The notes below the pieces were generated by a model. That model ran no database searches. It was given only the letters and a program-made list of their open reading frames with translations, and had not been told where the DNA came from. Positions 33,980 through 42,447 of a DNA stretch of 64,000 nt are shown here, piece by piece. Source of the DNA: Aliisedimentitalea scapharcae (GTDB lineage: Bacteria > Pseudomonadota > Alphaproteobacteria > Rhodobacterales > Rhodobacteraceae); NCBI RefSeq assembly GCF_045277565.1, contig NZ_CP123584.1:1488001-1552000 (forward strand), read 5' to 3'. The translations under genes and the position numbers were made by a program. The stretch's first letter is position 1. Every line of letters starts with the position of its first letter.

Positions 33980-34186
33980 ATGGAATCGGGTTTGAGATCA
34001 ATGGTCAAAGCGGTGATCTGGAATGTGATGGGATTGCTGACCATGACCATTGTCGGATTTCTGGCCACCGGGTCGGTTGCGGCAGGCGGTGTCATGGCGG
34101 TGGTCAATACTGCCATCGGTTTTGGCATGTACCTGTTTTACGAACGGGTCTGGGCCCGGATCGGATGGGGGCGGCGTCATGTCTGA
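33980..34186 (+). CDS. DUF2061 small membrane protein
   Basis: A 68-residue protein with two predicted transmembrane helices (about residues 10-30 and 34-54) and the DUF2061 pattern VKAVIWNVMG...FLATGS...YERVWARIGWGR. The function of this family is unknown to me; members occur alone or with sulfate-assimilation and membrane genes. Its stop lies eight bases inside the following desaturase-like gene, so the two are translationally coupled. That coupling suggests a shared role in the membrane. Confidence 0.85.
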   Translation: MESGLRSMVKAVIWNVMGLLTMTIVGFLATGSVAAGGVMAVVNTAIGFGMYLFYERVWARIGWGRRHV

Positions 34187-35084
34187 GCGTCGGGTCCACT
34201 GGGCCGGAGTGGAGTGGATTACCCTTGGATTGATCCTGGCCTGTTATGCGACCTGGTTGGGTGCGCTGTGGTGGCTGCCCGGGTTGAGCATGGTGTTGGC
34301 GGTGCTCGTGTTAGGAGTTGTGATCGCGTTCCATGCCTCGCTGACCCATGAGGTTCTGCATGGTCACCCGTTCAAGTCGAAATGCGTCAACGAGATGACC
34401 ATGTTCCTGCCGCTGAACCTGTTCATCCCGTATAATCGGTTCCGAGACACGCATCTGGCGCATCACCGGGATGCGTTGTTGACCGATCCCTATGACGATC
34501 CGGAATCCAATTTTCTGGATCCTGCGGTATGGCACGCCATGCCGGTTTGGAAACGGGCGCTGTATCGGGTGAACAATACGCTGTTGGGGCGGATCCTGGT
34601 GGGGCCCGCCATTGGCCAGACCTGTTTTACGCTGGACGATCTGCGCGCCATGGGCCGGGGCGACGGGGCTGTTCTTTGGGCCTGGATGTTGCATGTGCCC
34701 GGAGTGGCACTGGTGATCTGGGCGGTTGTGGCATCCCCCATGCCGGTCTGGGCCTATGCGCTGGCGGCCTATATCGGGCTGGGGCTTCTCAAGATCCGGA
34801 CATTTCTGGAACATCGCGCCCACGAAAAATCCCGGGCACGAACCGTGATCGTCGAAGACCGCGGGCCGTTGGCCTGGCTGTTTCTGTTCAACTCGTTGCA
34901 TGTGGTGCATCACATGCACCCAGGTGCTGCCTGGTACGAGCTGCCGCGGCTCTATCGGGAAGGCAAGGAGCGTTACCTGGCCTGCAACGAGGCCTATGTG
35001 TTCCGCTCTTACGGTCAGGTGTTTCGGCAGTATTTTCTTCGTGCCAAAGATCCGGTTCCGCATCCGCTCTGGCCTCAGGGCTGA
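34179..35084 (+). CDS. Membrane fatty acid desaturase/hydroxylase family protein
   Basis: A 301-residue integral membrane protein with the three histidine clusters of di-iron desaturases: HEVLHGH near residue 58, HLAHH near 93, and HVVHHMHP near 243. About four transmembrane helices surround them. Such enzymes introduce double bonds or hydroxyl groups into acyl chains or carotenoids. The neighbours do not fix the substrate. The ATG at 34179 overlaps the DUF2061 gene; a longer reading would lie wholly inside that gene. Confidence 0.85.
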   Translation: MSERRVHWAGVEWITLGLILACYATWLGALWWLPGLSMVLAVLVLGVVIAFHASLTHEVLHGHPFKSKCVNEMTMFLPLNLFIPYNRFRDTHLAHHRDALLTDPYDDPESNFLDPAVWHAMPVWKRALYRVNNTLLGRILVGPAIGQTCFTLDDLRAMGRGDGAVLWAWMLHVPGVALVIWAVVASPMPVWAYALAAYIGLGLLKIRTFLEHRAHEKSRARTVIVEDRGPLAWLFLFNSLHVVHHMHPGAAWYELPRLYREGKERYLACNEAYVFRSYGQVFRQYFLRAKDPVPHPLWPQG

Positions 35085-35105
35085 ATTGCCGTCATAGACG
35101 GGAAC

Positions 35106-36008
35106 ATGAGCTTATGGATTCCGGTCGCAATCGCCGCCGCATCGTTTCAAACGGTGCGGTTCATGCTGCAAAAGGTGCTCAGCACCGCCACCCTGTCGCC
35201 CGTCGGAGCGACGTTTTCGCGGTTTGCCTATTCGATGCCGCTGATCCTGTTGGGGTTGGCAGGCTATCTGGTTGTTTCAGGGCGTGAACTGCCGACGTTG
35301 AACGCGACGTTCTGGATGTTTGCCGCGATTGGCGGAACGGCACAGATCCTGGCCACTGTTTGTGTGGTGGCGCTATTCAAACAGCGTAATTTCGCGGTGG
35401 GGATCACTTTCAAGAAGACCGAAGTGATCCAGACCGCAATCGTTGGACTGCTGGTGCTGGGGGACCAGGTATCGCTGTGGGGTACGGTTGCAATTCTCAT
35501 TGGCCTGGTGGCAGTTCTGGTCCTGTCCAAGGCGCCCGACAGCACCGGGGCCTGGTGGCGGCATCTGACCAACCGGGCGGCGCAGCTGGGTCTGGGCTCT
35601 GGGGTGTTGTTTGCCTTTTCAGCGGTCAGCTATCGGGGGGCGTCTTTGGAGCTGGGCATGCTGGAACCGGCGTTCCGTGCAGCTGTGACATTGGCGGCCG
35701 TTGTGTCGCTACAGGCGGGCAGCATGGCATTGTGGCTGTCGTGGCGGGATCGGCCGCAATTGCGCGCAGTCTGGGCCAGCCGCCGTGTGGGCCTGTGGGT
35801 GGGGCTGACCAGCATGGGAGGGTCTTTCTGTTGGTTTCTGGCCTTTACCCTGCAGAATGCCGCCTATGTCAAAGCGCTGGGCCAGGTCGAATTGATCCTG
35901 AGCCTGCTGGCTTCGGTGCTGTTTTTTCGCGAAAAGATTTCCGCCCGCGAAATGTTGGGTATGGCGCTGTTGGGGGTTTCGATCCTGGCGTTGGTTTTGA
36001 CCATCTGA
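35106..36008 (+). CDS. DMT (EamA-type) transporter
   Basis: A 300-residue membrane protein with about ten helices in two EamA-like halves (residues 5-140 and 165-300). The repeat signature shows as the FKKTEVIQTAIVGLLVLGD and LGQVELILSLLASVLFFREKIS segments, each at the end of a half. The second is followed by EMLGMALLGVSILAL, typical of the family's last helices. The substrate (an amino acid, metabolite or sugar) is unknown. It starts 21 bases after the desaturase gene and is probably in the same transcript. The ends suggest a complete gene. Confidence 0.85.
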   Translation: MSLWIPVAIAAASFQTVRFMLQKVLSTATLSPVGATFSRFAYSMPLILLGLAGYLVVSGRELPTLNATFWMFAAIGGTAQILATVCVVALFKQRNFAVGITFKKTEVIQTAIVGLLVLGDQVSLWGTVAILIGLVAVLVLSKAPDSTGAWWRHLTNRAAQLGLGSGVLFAFSAVSYRGASLELGMLEPAFRAAVTLAAVVSLQAGSMALWLSWRDRPQLRAVWASRRVGLWVGLTSMGGSFCWFLAFTLQNAAYVKALGQVELILSLLASVLFFREKISAREMLGMALLGVSILALVLTI

Positions 36009-36030
36009 TTCCAGTATCCAGATGCTGTGA

Positions 36031-36053
36031 CGCAGCGCCCGACGGGCGCTGCG
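36031..36053. terminator. Convergent hairpin between DMT and Nudix genes
   Basis: CGCAGCGCCC and GGGCGCTGCG form a perfect ten-base stem around GAC. It lies in the 123-base gap between two convergent genes. No U-run follows, but the position suits a bidirectional end. The sequence after it (GGGAGTATCCC, then ATTTTT) may be a decayed copy of the dispersed box. Confidence 0.55.
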
Positions 36054-36131
36054 CGGCCCAACGCCAAGCCTGGCATCCAGAGGATGCAAGGCGCGGGGGC
36101 GGGAGTATCCCGTCGATTTTTCACGGATGGA

Positions 36132-36833
36132 TCAATCCGTGTCAGGCATCGCGTGACCGCGCAGGCGCAGGAACAGGCTGGCCTCGTCGTTGTTGTGAAA
36201 ATAGGGGACCGATTTGGGGGGCGTTCGGTCCCGGGCACGACCGGTAACTTCGGCCAGCACCACCTCGGTGATAAACGGCAGATCGAACTGACGGGCTTCG
36301 CTCAGTTTGATCCACTGCAGATGCGACAGTTCGTCAGACGCATGGGTGAAATCATCCAGATCGCCCTGAATTTCGCCCGCATCCACCAAGAAGAACCGGG
36401 CGTCAAATCGGCGTGGTCGACCGGGAGGGGTCAGGGCCCGAAACACGAACTGCAACGGATGGGCGGCCGGGACGTGGCCAGTGGCGGCAAAGCTGGTCCA
36501 ATCCTCGGGGGCGTCGCCCTGCCAGGACCCGGGGGTTCCCAGCACCAGACCGGTTTCTTCCCACAGCTCGCGCACCGCGGCCACAGCCAGCGCATGATGC
36601 AGACCCTCTGGAGCCTGATCGGCCAGGCGGTCGCGGCACAGATCTGGCAATGCAGTACCCAAGGGCACATCGGCATCCGCCGCGTCCACTGCGCCGCCGG
36701 GAAACACGAACTTGTTGGGCATGAATGCGGCTTTGGCACCCCGCTGCCCCATCAGGATTGCCGGATCATCCATCCGGTTCCGCAAAACAATTACTGTTGC
36801 CGCATTGCGAATGGCGGTCTTGTCCGTGCTCAT
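36132..36833 (-). CDS. Nudix hydrolase
   Basis: A 233-residue protein with the N-terminal Nudix beta-sheet (TVIVLRNRMDDPAILMGQRG) and an extended Nudix box: GGAVDAADAD, then AAVRELWEETGLVLG around residues 60-98. The separation between the two parts of the box is longer than usual, as in the RppH-unlike NUDT7/8/19 group that includes CoA pyrophosphatases. The substrate is not determinable. The ATG at 36833 was chosen because it starts directly before the domain; the longer reading would overlap DUF983. It follows that gene in the same direction. Confidence 0.85.
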   Translation of the reverse strand: MSTDKTAIRNAATVIVLRNRMDDPAILMGQRGAKAAFMPNKFVFPGGAVDAADADVPLGTALPDLCRDRLADQAPEGLHHALAVAAVRELWEETGLVLGTPGSWQGDAPEDWTSFAATGHVPAAHPLQFVFRALTPPGRPRRFDARFFLVDAGEIQGDLDDFTHASDELSHLQWIKLSEARQFDLPFITEVVLAEVTGRARDRTPPKSVPYFHNNDEASLFLRLRGHAMPDTD

Positions 36834-36868
36834 ACTGCGTGCCCTTTTCCCCGATGATCCGCTGTCGA

Positions 36869-37285
36869 TCAATCGCTGTCCCCGAACCCGTGCATACGCC
36901 GTGCCCATTGGAACCCGATGACCGCGCCCTTAATTCTGGGCAGAAGGTACAGAGACAATCCGGTGCAGCCAACCGCAAAGATGGTAAACAGCGTCAACGG
37001 CTCCGGCCTCCAGGTGGTAAATACCACATGCAACAATGGTGCCATCAGATGTCCGACAATCAGGATCGTCAAATAGGCAGGGGCATCATCCGCGCGGTGA
37101 TGGTGTAACGGCTGTTCGCAGATCGAACAGGCGTCATTCACCTTCAGGTAGGCGTGCAACAGATTGCCGCTTCCACAATTGGGGCATTTGCGCCGCCACC
37201 CTTTCAGCAGGGCCGGTTTCAGCGGGCGATCGGTCTGCGCCTCGGTCTGATCCGGAAGCGACTCCAAAATCTGGGATTGGGTCAT
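36869..37285 (-). CDS. DUF983 family membrane protein
   Basis: A 138-residue protein with an N-terminal zinc ribbon (Cys34, Cys37, Cys53, Cys56, in CPNC and CSIC), a histidine patch (HHHR at 61-64) and two transmembrane helices (about 70-90 and 98-118). This is the DUF983 layout; the function is not known, though these genes often stand near Nudix, cytochrome-oxidase assembly or ribonuclease genes. It starts 35 bases before the Nudix gene and the two are probably co-transcribed. Confidence 0.88.
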   Translation of the reverse strand: MTQSQILESLPDQTEAQTDRPLKPALLKGWRRKCPNCGSGNLLHAYLKVNDACSICEQPLHHHRADDAPAYLTILIVGHLMAPLLHVVFTTWRPEPLTLFTIFAVGCTGLSLYLLPRIKGAVIGFQWARRMHGFGDSD

Positions 37286-37486
37286 GAGAAATTCCTGTGT
37301 CTTTGATCCATATTTGGGGGGTGGGTCGGGTCAGGGAAAGAGGCGAGCCTATCTCTGCGGCAGGATGCCGCGAAAGCGAGGGAGCCAGAAGAAAATGCAT
37401 TTTTCTGCGACGGAACCCGTGGAGCGTTTCGTTAGAGAAGCATGGTTGGCGGCACCGGGTCGCCCATTATCACAGGAACATAGACC

Positions 37487-37969
37487 ATGAAAAACACGGC
37501 TTTCATCGCTGCCATTCTTGCCACCGCAGGTGTGATCGTGGCTGGAACGGCACATGCGCAACAAGGTGGTTTTGGCAAACACGGTCCTAAGGTGAGCTTT
37601 GAAGAACTGGATACGGACAGTAATGGTGAAGTGACCAAAACGGAAATGGAAGCTCATCGTGACGCCCGGTTTGCCAAGGCAGACACCAATGGTGACGGCA
37701 AGCTGACCCTGGACGAAATGCAAGCCCAGGCCCGAAAAAAGGCCGAAGCGCGCAGCGCCAATATGCTCAAGGAGTTTGACAAGAATGGTGACAATGCACT
37801 GAGCCAGGATGAGATGCCCAAACCCCGTCGCGCAGGCAAAATGTTCACGCATATGGATGCGGATGGAAGTGGCGGGATCTCGGCCGAAGAATTCGCCGAG
37901 GCCAAATCTCGCATGGGCCAGAAACGTGGCTGGATGAAAGGCAAGGGCAAGGATTGCAGCAGCAACTGA
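37487..37969 (+). CDS. Exported EF-hand calcium-binding protein
   Basis: A 160-residue secreted protein with a signal peptide (residues 1-24, ending AHA). Four EF-hand-like loops lie at residues 42-53, 66-77, 98-109 and 124-135, each beginning D-X-D/N-X-D/N-G, so at least three look able to bind calcium. The C-terminus is lysine-rich. It precedes, at about 100 bases, the gene of an ECF sigma factor, and may be a target or sensor of that unit. The ATG at 37487 is followed by an ideal signal sequence. Confidence 0.9.
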   Translation: MKNTAFIAAILATAGVIVAGTAHAQQGGFGKHGPKVSFEELDTDSNGEVTKTEMEAHRDARFAKADTNGDGKLTLDEMQAQARKKAEARSANMLKEFDKNGDNALSQDEMPKPRRAGKMFTHMDADGSGGISAEEFAEAKSRMGQKRGWMKGKGKDCSSN

Positions 37970-38066
37970 TCCGGCCTAGGTGATAACAACAGGAGCAAGG
38001 CGGCCAGAGGCGGGCCCATGGACCGCGCTGCCTTGCTCCGGACGCAACGCTGACAGGCCTGAATAC

Positions 38067-38648
38067 ATGACAAAGCCGGAACAGATTCCGTCAGAAGATG
38101 CGCTGTTGGTGTTGTTTGCCAACGGGGACCCTCGGGCTGCGCGGGATCTGACGGATCGGTTGGCACCACGTGCTTTTGCTGTTGCACAACGGGTGCTGGG
38201 CGACCGGGCCGAGGCCGAAGACGTCACCCAGGAAGCCATGATGCGTCTGTGGCGAATGGCACCGGACTGGCAAACCGGCCAGGCCAAAGTGTCGACCTGG
38301 CTGTATCGTGTGGTTATGAATTTGTGTCTGGACCGCAAGAGGCGTGCGCGCGGTGGGGCGGTTGGGTTGGATGCAATCCCGGAACCCGCAGACCCCGCCC
38401 AAAGCGCGGCAGATCGGATGCAGGACAACGCCCGTTGGGATGCGCTGCAGCAGGGATTAATGCAATTGTCTGACCGACAGCGTCAGGCCGTGGTTCTGCG
38501 CCACATCGAAGAATTATCCAATCCGGAGATCGCCGGAATTATGGACATCACAATCGAGGCGGTTGAAAGTCTGACCGCTCGGGGGAAACGGGCCCTGGCA
38601 GCCGCATTGGCTGGTCAGCGCAAGGAGTTGGGGTATAGCGATGGTTGA
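38067..38648 (+). CDS. ECF-type RNA polymerase sigma factor
   Basis: A 193-residue sigma-70-family factor with only regions 2 and 4. Region 2 shows EAEDVTQEAMMRLWRMAPDW and WLYRVVMNLCLDRKRR. Region 4 shows LSDRQRQAVVLRHIEELSNPEIAGIM followed by a second DNA-recognition helix. The ATG at 38067 was chosen because the extra N-terminal residues of the longer reading are not family-like. It overlaps the next gene by eight bases. The three-gene order sigma, one-TM protein, CnrX-like sensor resembles the cnr metal-resistance regulators, with gene order changed. Confidence 0.92.
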   Translation: MTKPEQIPSEDALLVLFANGDPRAARDLTDRLAPRAFAVAQRVLGDRAEAEDVTQEAMMRLWRMAPDWQTGQAKVSTWLYRVVMNLCLDRKRRARGGAVGLDAIPEPADPAQSAADRMQDNARWDALQQGLMQLSDRQRQAVVLRHIEELSNPEIAGIMDITIEAVESLTARGKRALAAALAGQRKELGYSDG

Positions 38649-39042
38649 CCAAAGCAAAGATTCCGAAGAGCCGGGCGACGCGGATGCAACACTTGAGGCG
38701 TTGTTTGCACAGGCGCGGGCCATTCCGCCCGAGATGCCGGTGGGATTGAGCAATCGGATCGTGATGGATGCCCAACAGTTTCAAATCAGCCGATCACAGG
38801 CCAGTGTCGAGATGGGGCCTCCCGAAGCCGGACCTGGGCTGTGGGCTCAGCTGAGGGCAACGCTGGGCGGATGGCCTGCGCTGGGCGGCATGGTGGTTGC
38901 ATCGCTGTTGGGTGTCTGGATCGGCGCAGCACCTCCGGCGTTCCTGCCGGATGCGACACAGACCCTGGGGCAGACTGCCCAAGACGTCGATGTTTTTGAC
39001 AGTTTCGATATGGCTATCGTGTTTGCAGAGGACGGATCATGA
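38641..39042 (+). CDS. One-transmembrane protein, possible anti-sigma factor
   Basis: A 133-residue protein with an acidic cytoplasmic N-terminal part (about 75 residues), one transmembrane helix (about 79-98) and a short periplasmic tail. It overlaps the sigma gene by eight bases and the CnrX-like gene by four bases (ATGA). That position and topology suit an anti-sigma factor such as CnrY, but I see no zinc-binding (ZAS) motif, and the sequence gives no family match that I recognise. The role is therefore inference from context only. Confidence 0.75.
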   Translation: MVDQSKDSEEPGDADATLEALFAQARAIPPEMPVGLSNRIVMDAQQFQISRSQASVEMGPPEAGPGLWAQLRATLGGWPALGGMVVASLLGVWIGAAPPAFLPDATQTLGQTAQDVDVFDSFDMAIVFAEDGS

Positions 39043-39518
39043 GCACCGAACAGGACAAACCGCAAAAGACCCCGATGCGCCCGTGGCTGCGGGTCGTGTT
39101 GATTGGATCCCTGACGGCCAACCTGTTGGTGGTCGGCCTGGTCATCGGAGCAGCATGGCGGTTCCGGGATCATGACGGAATGCGCCCCACACCGTCCGTT
39201 GGGGCGATTATGTACAGGGAATTGTCCCGCGCGGATCGCAATGAACTGCGCCAACATGCCTGGGGAGATCGCGGCAAGTTCAAACAAAAACGGCTGGAAG
39301 ACGGGCTGGCTGTGACCCAGGTGCTGCGGCAGGTGCCTTTTGATCCTGACGCATTGTCAGAATTGTTGAGGGCCCAGGTGCATCGACGCGAGACGTTTCA
39401 AGCCGGCATTCAAGAGAAATGGATCAATCGGGTTGCGAAAATGAGCGATGAAGAGCGTCAGGACTATGCTGATCGTCTCGAAACCCGCATGAAAAAAGGC
39501 GGACACAAACGCCACTGA
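39039..39518 (+). CDS. Periplasmic heavy-metal sensor (CnrX/ZraP, Metal_resist family)
   Basis: A 159-residue protein with an N-terminal anchor (about 17-40) and a helical periplasmic domain containing paired helices rich in charged residues. The pattern L-S-X-A-D-R-N-E-L-R-Q and the FQAGIQEKWINRVAKMSDEERQDYADRL segment resemble the CnrX/ZraP/CpxP fold (Metal_resist). Metal ligands (two or more His and Met) are not obvious, so the signal may be envelope stress instead. It is the third gene of the sigma-factor unit, starting at an ATGA overlap. Confidence 0.82.
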   Translation: MSTEQDKPQKTPMRPWLRVVLIGSLTANLLVVGLVIGAAWRFRDHDGMRPTPSVGAIMYRELSRADRNELRQHAWGDRGKFKQKRLEDGLAVTQVLRQVPFDPDALSELLRAQVHRRETFQAGIQEKWINRVAKMSDEERQDYADRLETRMKKGGHKRH

Positions 39519-39647
39519 TGCCCTGGAAATTGATCCAGCATAGACCGCTGTAGGTCTGTCTGATCACGAATGTCGGTAGTCGGGCCCAGAGCATTCGAAT
39601 GCGGTGCCCCTGAACATTCCACGAAATCCTGGCGTGGTCCAAACATC

Positions 39648-39674
39648 AGCCCGGGCAACGACGGGGGCTTTTTG
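39648..39674. terminator. Terminator after the sigma-factor unit
   Basis: AGCCC pairs with GGGCT across a GC-rich centre and TTTTT follows directly on the plus strand. It lies 130 bases past the metal-sensor gene and before the convergent PleD-like gene. The 205-base gap also holds a CTGGA/TCCAG hairpin just after the stop. Confidence 0.55.
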
Positions 39675-39723
39675 CCTGGCGGCAGTTTCCCACCTACAGC
39701 GTCCTGGCAAAGGACCTGTCCCG

Positions 39724-41118
39724 TCACGCGGCTTGGGGCGACAGGGTCACCCGATTGCGCCCGGCATGTTTGGCCGCATATAGCGCCTGATCAGCCTTGC
39801 CAATCAACTGTTCAACCTGGTTGCGGCCGGTGTCTGAAAGTGACGGTCCCAAGGTGCCACCGATGCTGATGGTGACGGGGACAGGGTGGTCGACTTTGGC
39901 GACCTGAAACGGGCTGTGGTTGACGACCCGGCACAGTTCACTGGCAGTTTTCTGCAATTCGTTGGCCGTTGTCCCGGGCATGACGATCAGGAACTCCTCG
40001 CCGCCGACCCTTGCAGCCAGATCACCCGGACGCAGAACCGACCGCAATCGTTTGGCCGTTTCGACCAGAACCGCATCCCCGGCCGGGTGGCCATAGCGGT
40101 CGTTGATCGATTTGAAATGATCCAGATCTGCGAGGATCACCGCAAAACTCTGGTTATGCAGCTCTGCATGCTGTGACAACCGGGCCAGATAGGGCAGGGC
40201 ATAGCGGCGATTGTATAACCCGGTCATCGGGTCCAGAACTGCCGCGCGTAATCCGCTGCGCACCTGGTCGCGGACCCTGTCGCTTTGTGCCTTGAGGCGC
40301 AGTTGGGTTCGTAATCGCAGCGCCAGCTCGTCGACACAGAACCCGGTCTGCATTGCGTCATGGGCCCCCCGGTCCAGCGCTTCGGCCGCCAGTTTCGGGC
40401 TGGCCGGGTTGGGCACGGCAATGACAACCGTCTGGCGCGTGGCAGCGCGGGCGCGCAAATCGGCGAGCAGTCGCAGTCCGGCGCTTTCGGCGCTTTGGTC
40501 CAGCTCCAGAATGACCGCATCCGGCACCGGATCTGTCATCAGCGCCTGGATGTCGTTCAGTTGATGGGTGCGCAGTTGGTACGGCACCTCGGGTTTCAGC
40601 CGGGCGCGCCACAGCGCGGCAGTGGCGGCGTTCTGCGCCACAAGTGCAACTGAAATTGTCGATTGCGCCGGAGCAAAGGGCTCCATGCTTTCAGCGAAGC
40701 CCATCGCAGGCGTGCTGTTGCTTTGGTGGGTGATCTCAGCGGTGTTGGTGCGATTGCGGATCAGGCTGCGGATCCGAGCCTGAAGAATAACATCATCCAA
40801 CGGGTAACTCAGCACGTCGTCAATTCCAGCCGACAGCGCAGCCAGCCGATTTTGGCGGTCATTCTGTTCCGTAACAGCAATTATGGGTACGCCTGCAAAC
40901 CCATCGCTGCGGGCCAGCATGGCCTTGATATCTGTGACTTTGCCATCGGGCAGGGACATGGCCGACAGGATCAGGTCGGGGCGGGTTCGTTGGATGGTCG
41001 CACCCAACCCTTCCAGCCGTTCAGCCTGTACCACATGATAGTACGCAGCAGTGAGCTGAACCTTGAGCATGATCCGATTGGTGGCCACGCCATCTATGAT
41101 CAAAATGGTGCCCTGCAC
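39724..41118 (-). CDS. PleD-like diguanylate cyclase with degenerate receiver domain
   Basis: A 464-residue protein with two receiver-like domains (about 1-120 and 150-270) and a C-terminal GGDEF domain that makes c-di-GMP from GTP. The GGEEF active-site motif lies at 372-376 and a product-inhibition site RPGD at 363-366. In the first receiver the phospho-acceptor aspartate position reads Ala53 (PDLILSAMS), and the acidic pair is IDG rather than DD, so phosphorylation looks lost. The GTG at 41118 follows AAAAGG by seven bases and gives a family-like start; the upstream extension to 41244 looks non-coding. Confidence 0.85.
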   Translation of the reverse strand: MQGTILIIDGVATNRIMLKVQLTAAYYHVVQAERLEGLGATIQRTRPDLILSAMSLPDGKVTDIKAMLARSDGFAGVPIIAVTEQNDRQNRLAALSAGIDDVLSYPLDDVILQARIRSLIRNRTNTAEITHQSNSTPAMGFAESMEPFAPAQSTISVALVAQNAATAALWRARLKPEVPYQLRTHQLNDIQALMTDPVPDAVILELDQSAESAGLRLLADLRARAATRQTVVIAVPNPASPKLAAEALDRGAHDAMQTGFCVDELALRLRTQLRLKAQSDRVRDQVRSGLRAAVLDPMTGLYNRRYALPYLARLSQHAELHNQSFAVILADLDHFKSINDRYGHPAGDAVLVETAKRLRSVLRPGDLAARVGGEEFLIVMPGTTANELQKTASELCRVVNHSPFQVAKVDHPVPVTISIGGTLGPSLSDTGRNQVEQLIGKADQALYAAKHAGRNRVTLSPQAA

Positions 41119-41219
41119 ATTAACACCTTTTCCATACTTGCTATACACGATGGTTGAAGTGTTATTGAATGTGGTTAACAAACCCTTTCTTCTATCGCTA
41201 AAAATGGTGAGGTGCGCGC

Positions 41220-41498
41220 GTGAACGCCGATACTGCCGAAACACTTGCCCTGCAGGCGCTGACCTGGCTGGTGGGCAATGATGAACTTCTGCCCGTGTTT
41301 CTGGGGGCCACCGGAGCGGACGCCAAGGATCTGCGTGCCCGGGCGGATCAACCGGAATTTCTGAGCTCTGTGCTGGACTTCCTGATGATGGATGATGCCT
41401 GGGTCATGGCGTTTTGCGACGCCCATGGTGTCGCTTACGAGATGCCAATGCGGGCGCGGATGTCGCTGCCGGGTGGTGCACAGGTGCATTGGACCTGA
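41220..41498 (+). CDS. DUF3572 family protein
   Basis: A 92-residue acidic helical protein of the DUF3572 family, found as a small cytoplasmic protein in alphaproteobacteria; its function is not known. The family pattern is seen in ALTWLVGNDELLPVFLGATG and the SVLDFLMMDDAWVMAFCDAHG segment. The start is a GTG at 41220, whose leader carries GGTGAGGTG. It diverges from the PleD-like gene, so a shared regulatory region lies in the 101 bases between them. The following HAD gene is 45 bases on. Confidence 0.8.
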   Translation: MNADTAETLALQALTWLVGNDELLPVFLGATGADAKDLRARADQPEFLSSVLDFLMMDDAWVMAFCDAHGVAYEMPMRARMSLPGGAQVHWT

Positions 41499-41542
41499 TA
41501 CAAGGCCCGCAACTGAACGTCGCGACCCAAAAGGATCCCACC

Positions 41543-42232
41543 ATGCCCGTTGACGCCATTCTCTTTGACAAGGACGGAACCCTGTTCGATTTCGCGGCCA
41601 CGTGGAACGGTTGGACAGGTCAGATGATTCGCGACCTGTCCGACGGAGACGAAGATCTGATCCAGGCCCTGGCAGATGTTGTCAGCTATGATCTGGAAAC
41701 CGGCAGCATCCGTCCCGACAGCATTGTCATCGCCGCTTCGAACGCAGTGATTTCAAAGGCATTGGCCGAACCGCTGCCCGGAAAAACAGCCGAGGAAATC
41801 GCCGATTATCTGGCCCACAGTGCAGCAACTGCGCCGCTGGTGCCTGCCACGGACCTTGCACAGATGTGCAAGGCGTTGACAGATCACGGTGTGACGCTGG
41901 GTGTGATGACCAATGACGCAGAACATTCGGCCCGCGCGCATCTGACGTCGGCGGGAATTCTGGAACAATTTGCCTTTGTCGCCGGGTATGATAGCGGGCA
42001 TGGCGCAAAGCCGGACCCTGATCCCCTGCTTGCATTTTGCAAAGCTGTCGGCGTGGATCCTGCCCGCGCCGCCATGGTCGGCGACAGCGAACATGATCTT
42101 GTTGCAGGTCGCGCCGCTGGTATGCGCACCCTTGCGGTGCTGACAGGGATGGCTGGCGCGGATGAACTGAGCCCACATGCCGATGCGGTGCTGCCCGATG
42201 TGGGTCATATCCCGGCCTGGCTGACCCAGTAA
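41543..42232 (+). CDS. HAD-family hydrolase (phosphoglycolate phosphatase-like)
   Basis: A 229-residue HAD phosphatase. Motif I is DKDGT at residues 9-13 (Asp9 nucleophile, Asp11), motif II is VMTND near 124, the motif-III lysine is in AKPDPDPLL, and motif IV is GDSEHD near 180. The cap domain is of the C1 alpha-helical type. Phosphoglycolate or a similar small phosphate ester is likely. The ATG at 41543 follows AAGGA by about ten bases; the longer reading runs through the end of the DUF3572 gene. Confidence 0.9.
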   Translation: MPVDAILFDKDGTLFDFAATWNGWTGQMIRDLSDGDEDLIQALADVVSYDLETGSIRPDSIVIAASNAVISKALAEPLPGKTAEEIADYLAHSAATAPLVPATDLAQMCKALTDHGVTLGVMTNDAEHSARAHLTSAGILEQFAFVAGYDSGHGAKPDPDPLLAFCKAVGVDPARAAMVGDSEHDLVAGRAAGMRTLAVLTGMAGADELSPHADAVLPDVGHIPAWLTQ

Positions 42233-42361
42233 CCCTTTTTCGATTGGCACCACTGACAGATCCCGTTGGCCCCCCGGCCAGCGGGTATTTGCTTTTTGCG
42301 GGTGGCGTGATCCCGTGGCGATCCTGTGCAATCTCTCTCGAATTTATTTGGAAATCCAAAA

Positions 42362-42378
42362 ACGACAAAACTTGTCGT
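42362..42378. promoter_or_regulatory. Inverted repeat in the leader of the MttB-family gene
   Basis: ACGACAA and TTGTCGT surround AAC and lie about 70 bases before the ATG. The site could bind a dimeric regulator or form a small hairpin. The 215-base gap around it shows no other structure. Confidence 0.4.
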
Positions 42379-42447
42379 GTTTGTTTGTGCGGCTTTTGCG
42401 GGTCAACGGCACAAATTCGACACATCATGACGCAAGGGAGACATGGC

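Noticed and set aside
37386..37486. A GGAAC...CGTT pair resembling a general-stress (EcfG) promoter before the EF-hand gene
   Set aside because: The spacer between GGAAC and CGTT is only 13 bases, shorter than the usual 16-17, so the match is weak.
39464..39727. A possible small RNA or reading frame in the gap after the metal-sensor gene
   Set aside because: The reading frame has no motif, and the sequence does not match 6S, SRP or tmRNA features that I can recognise. Only the terminator is supported.
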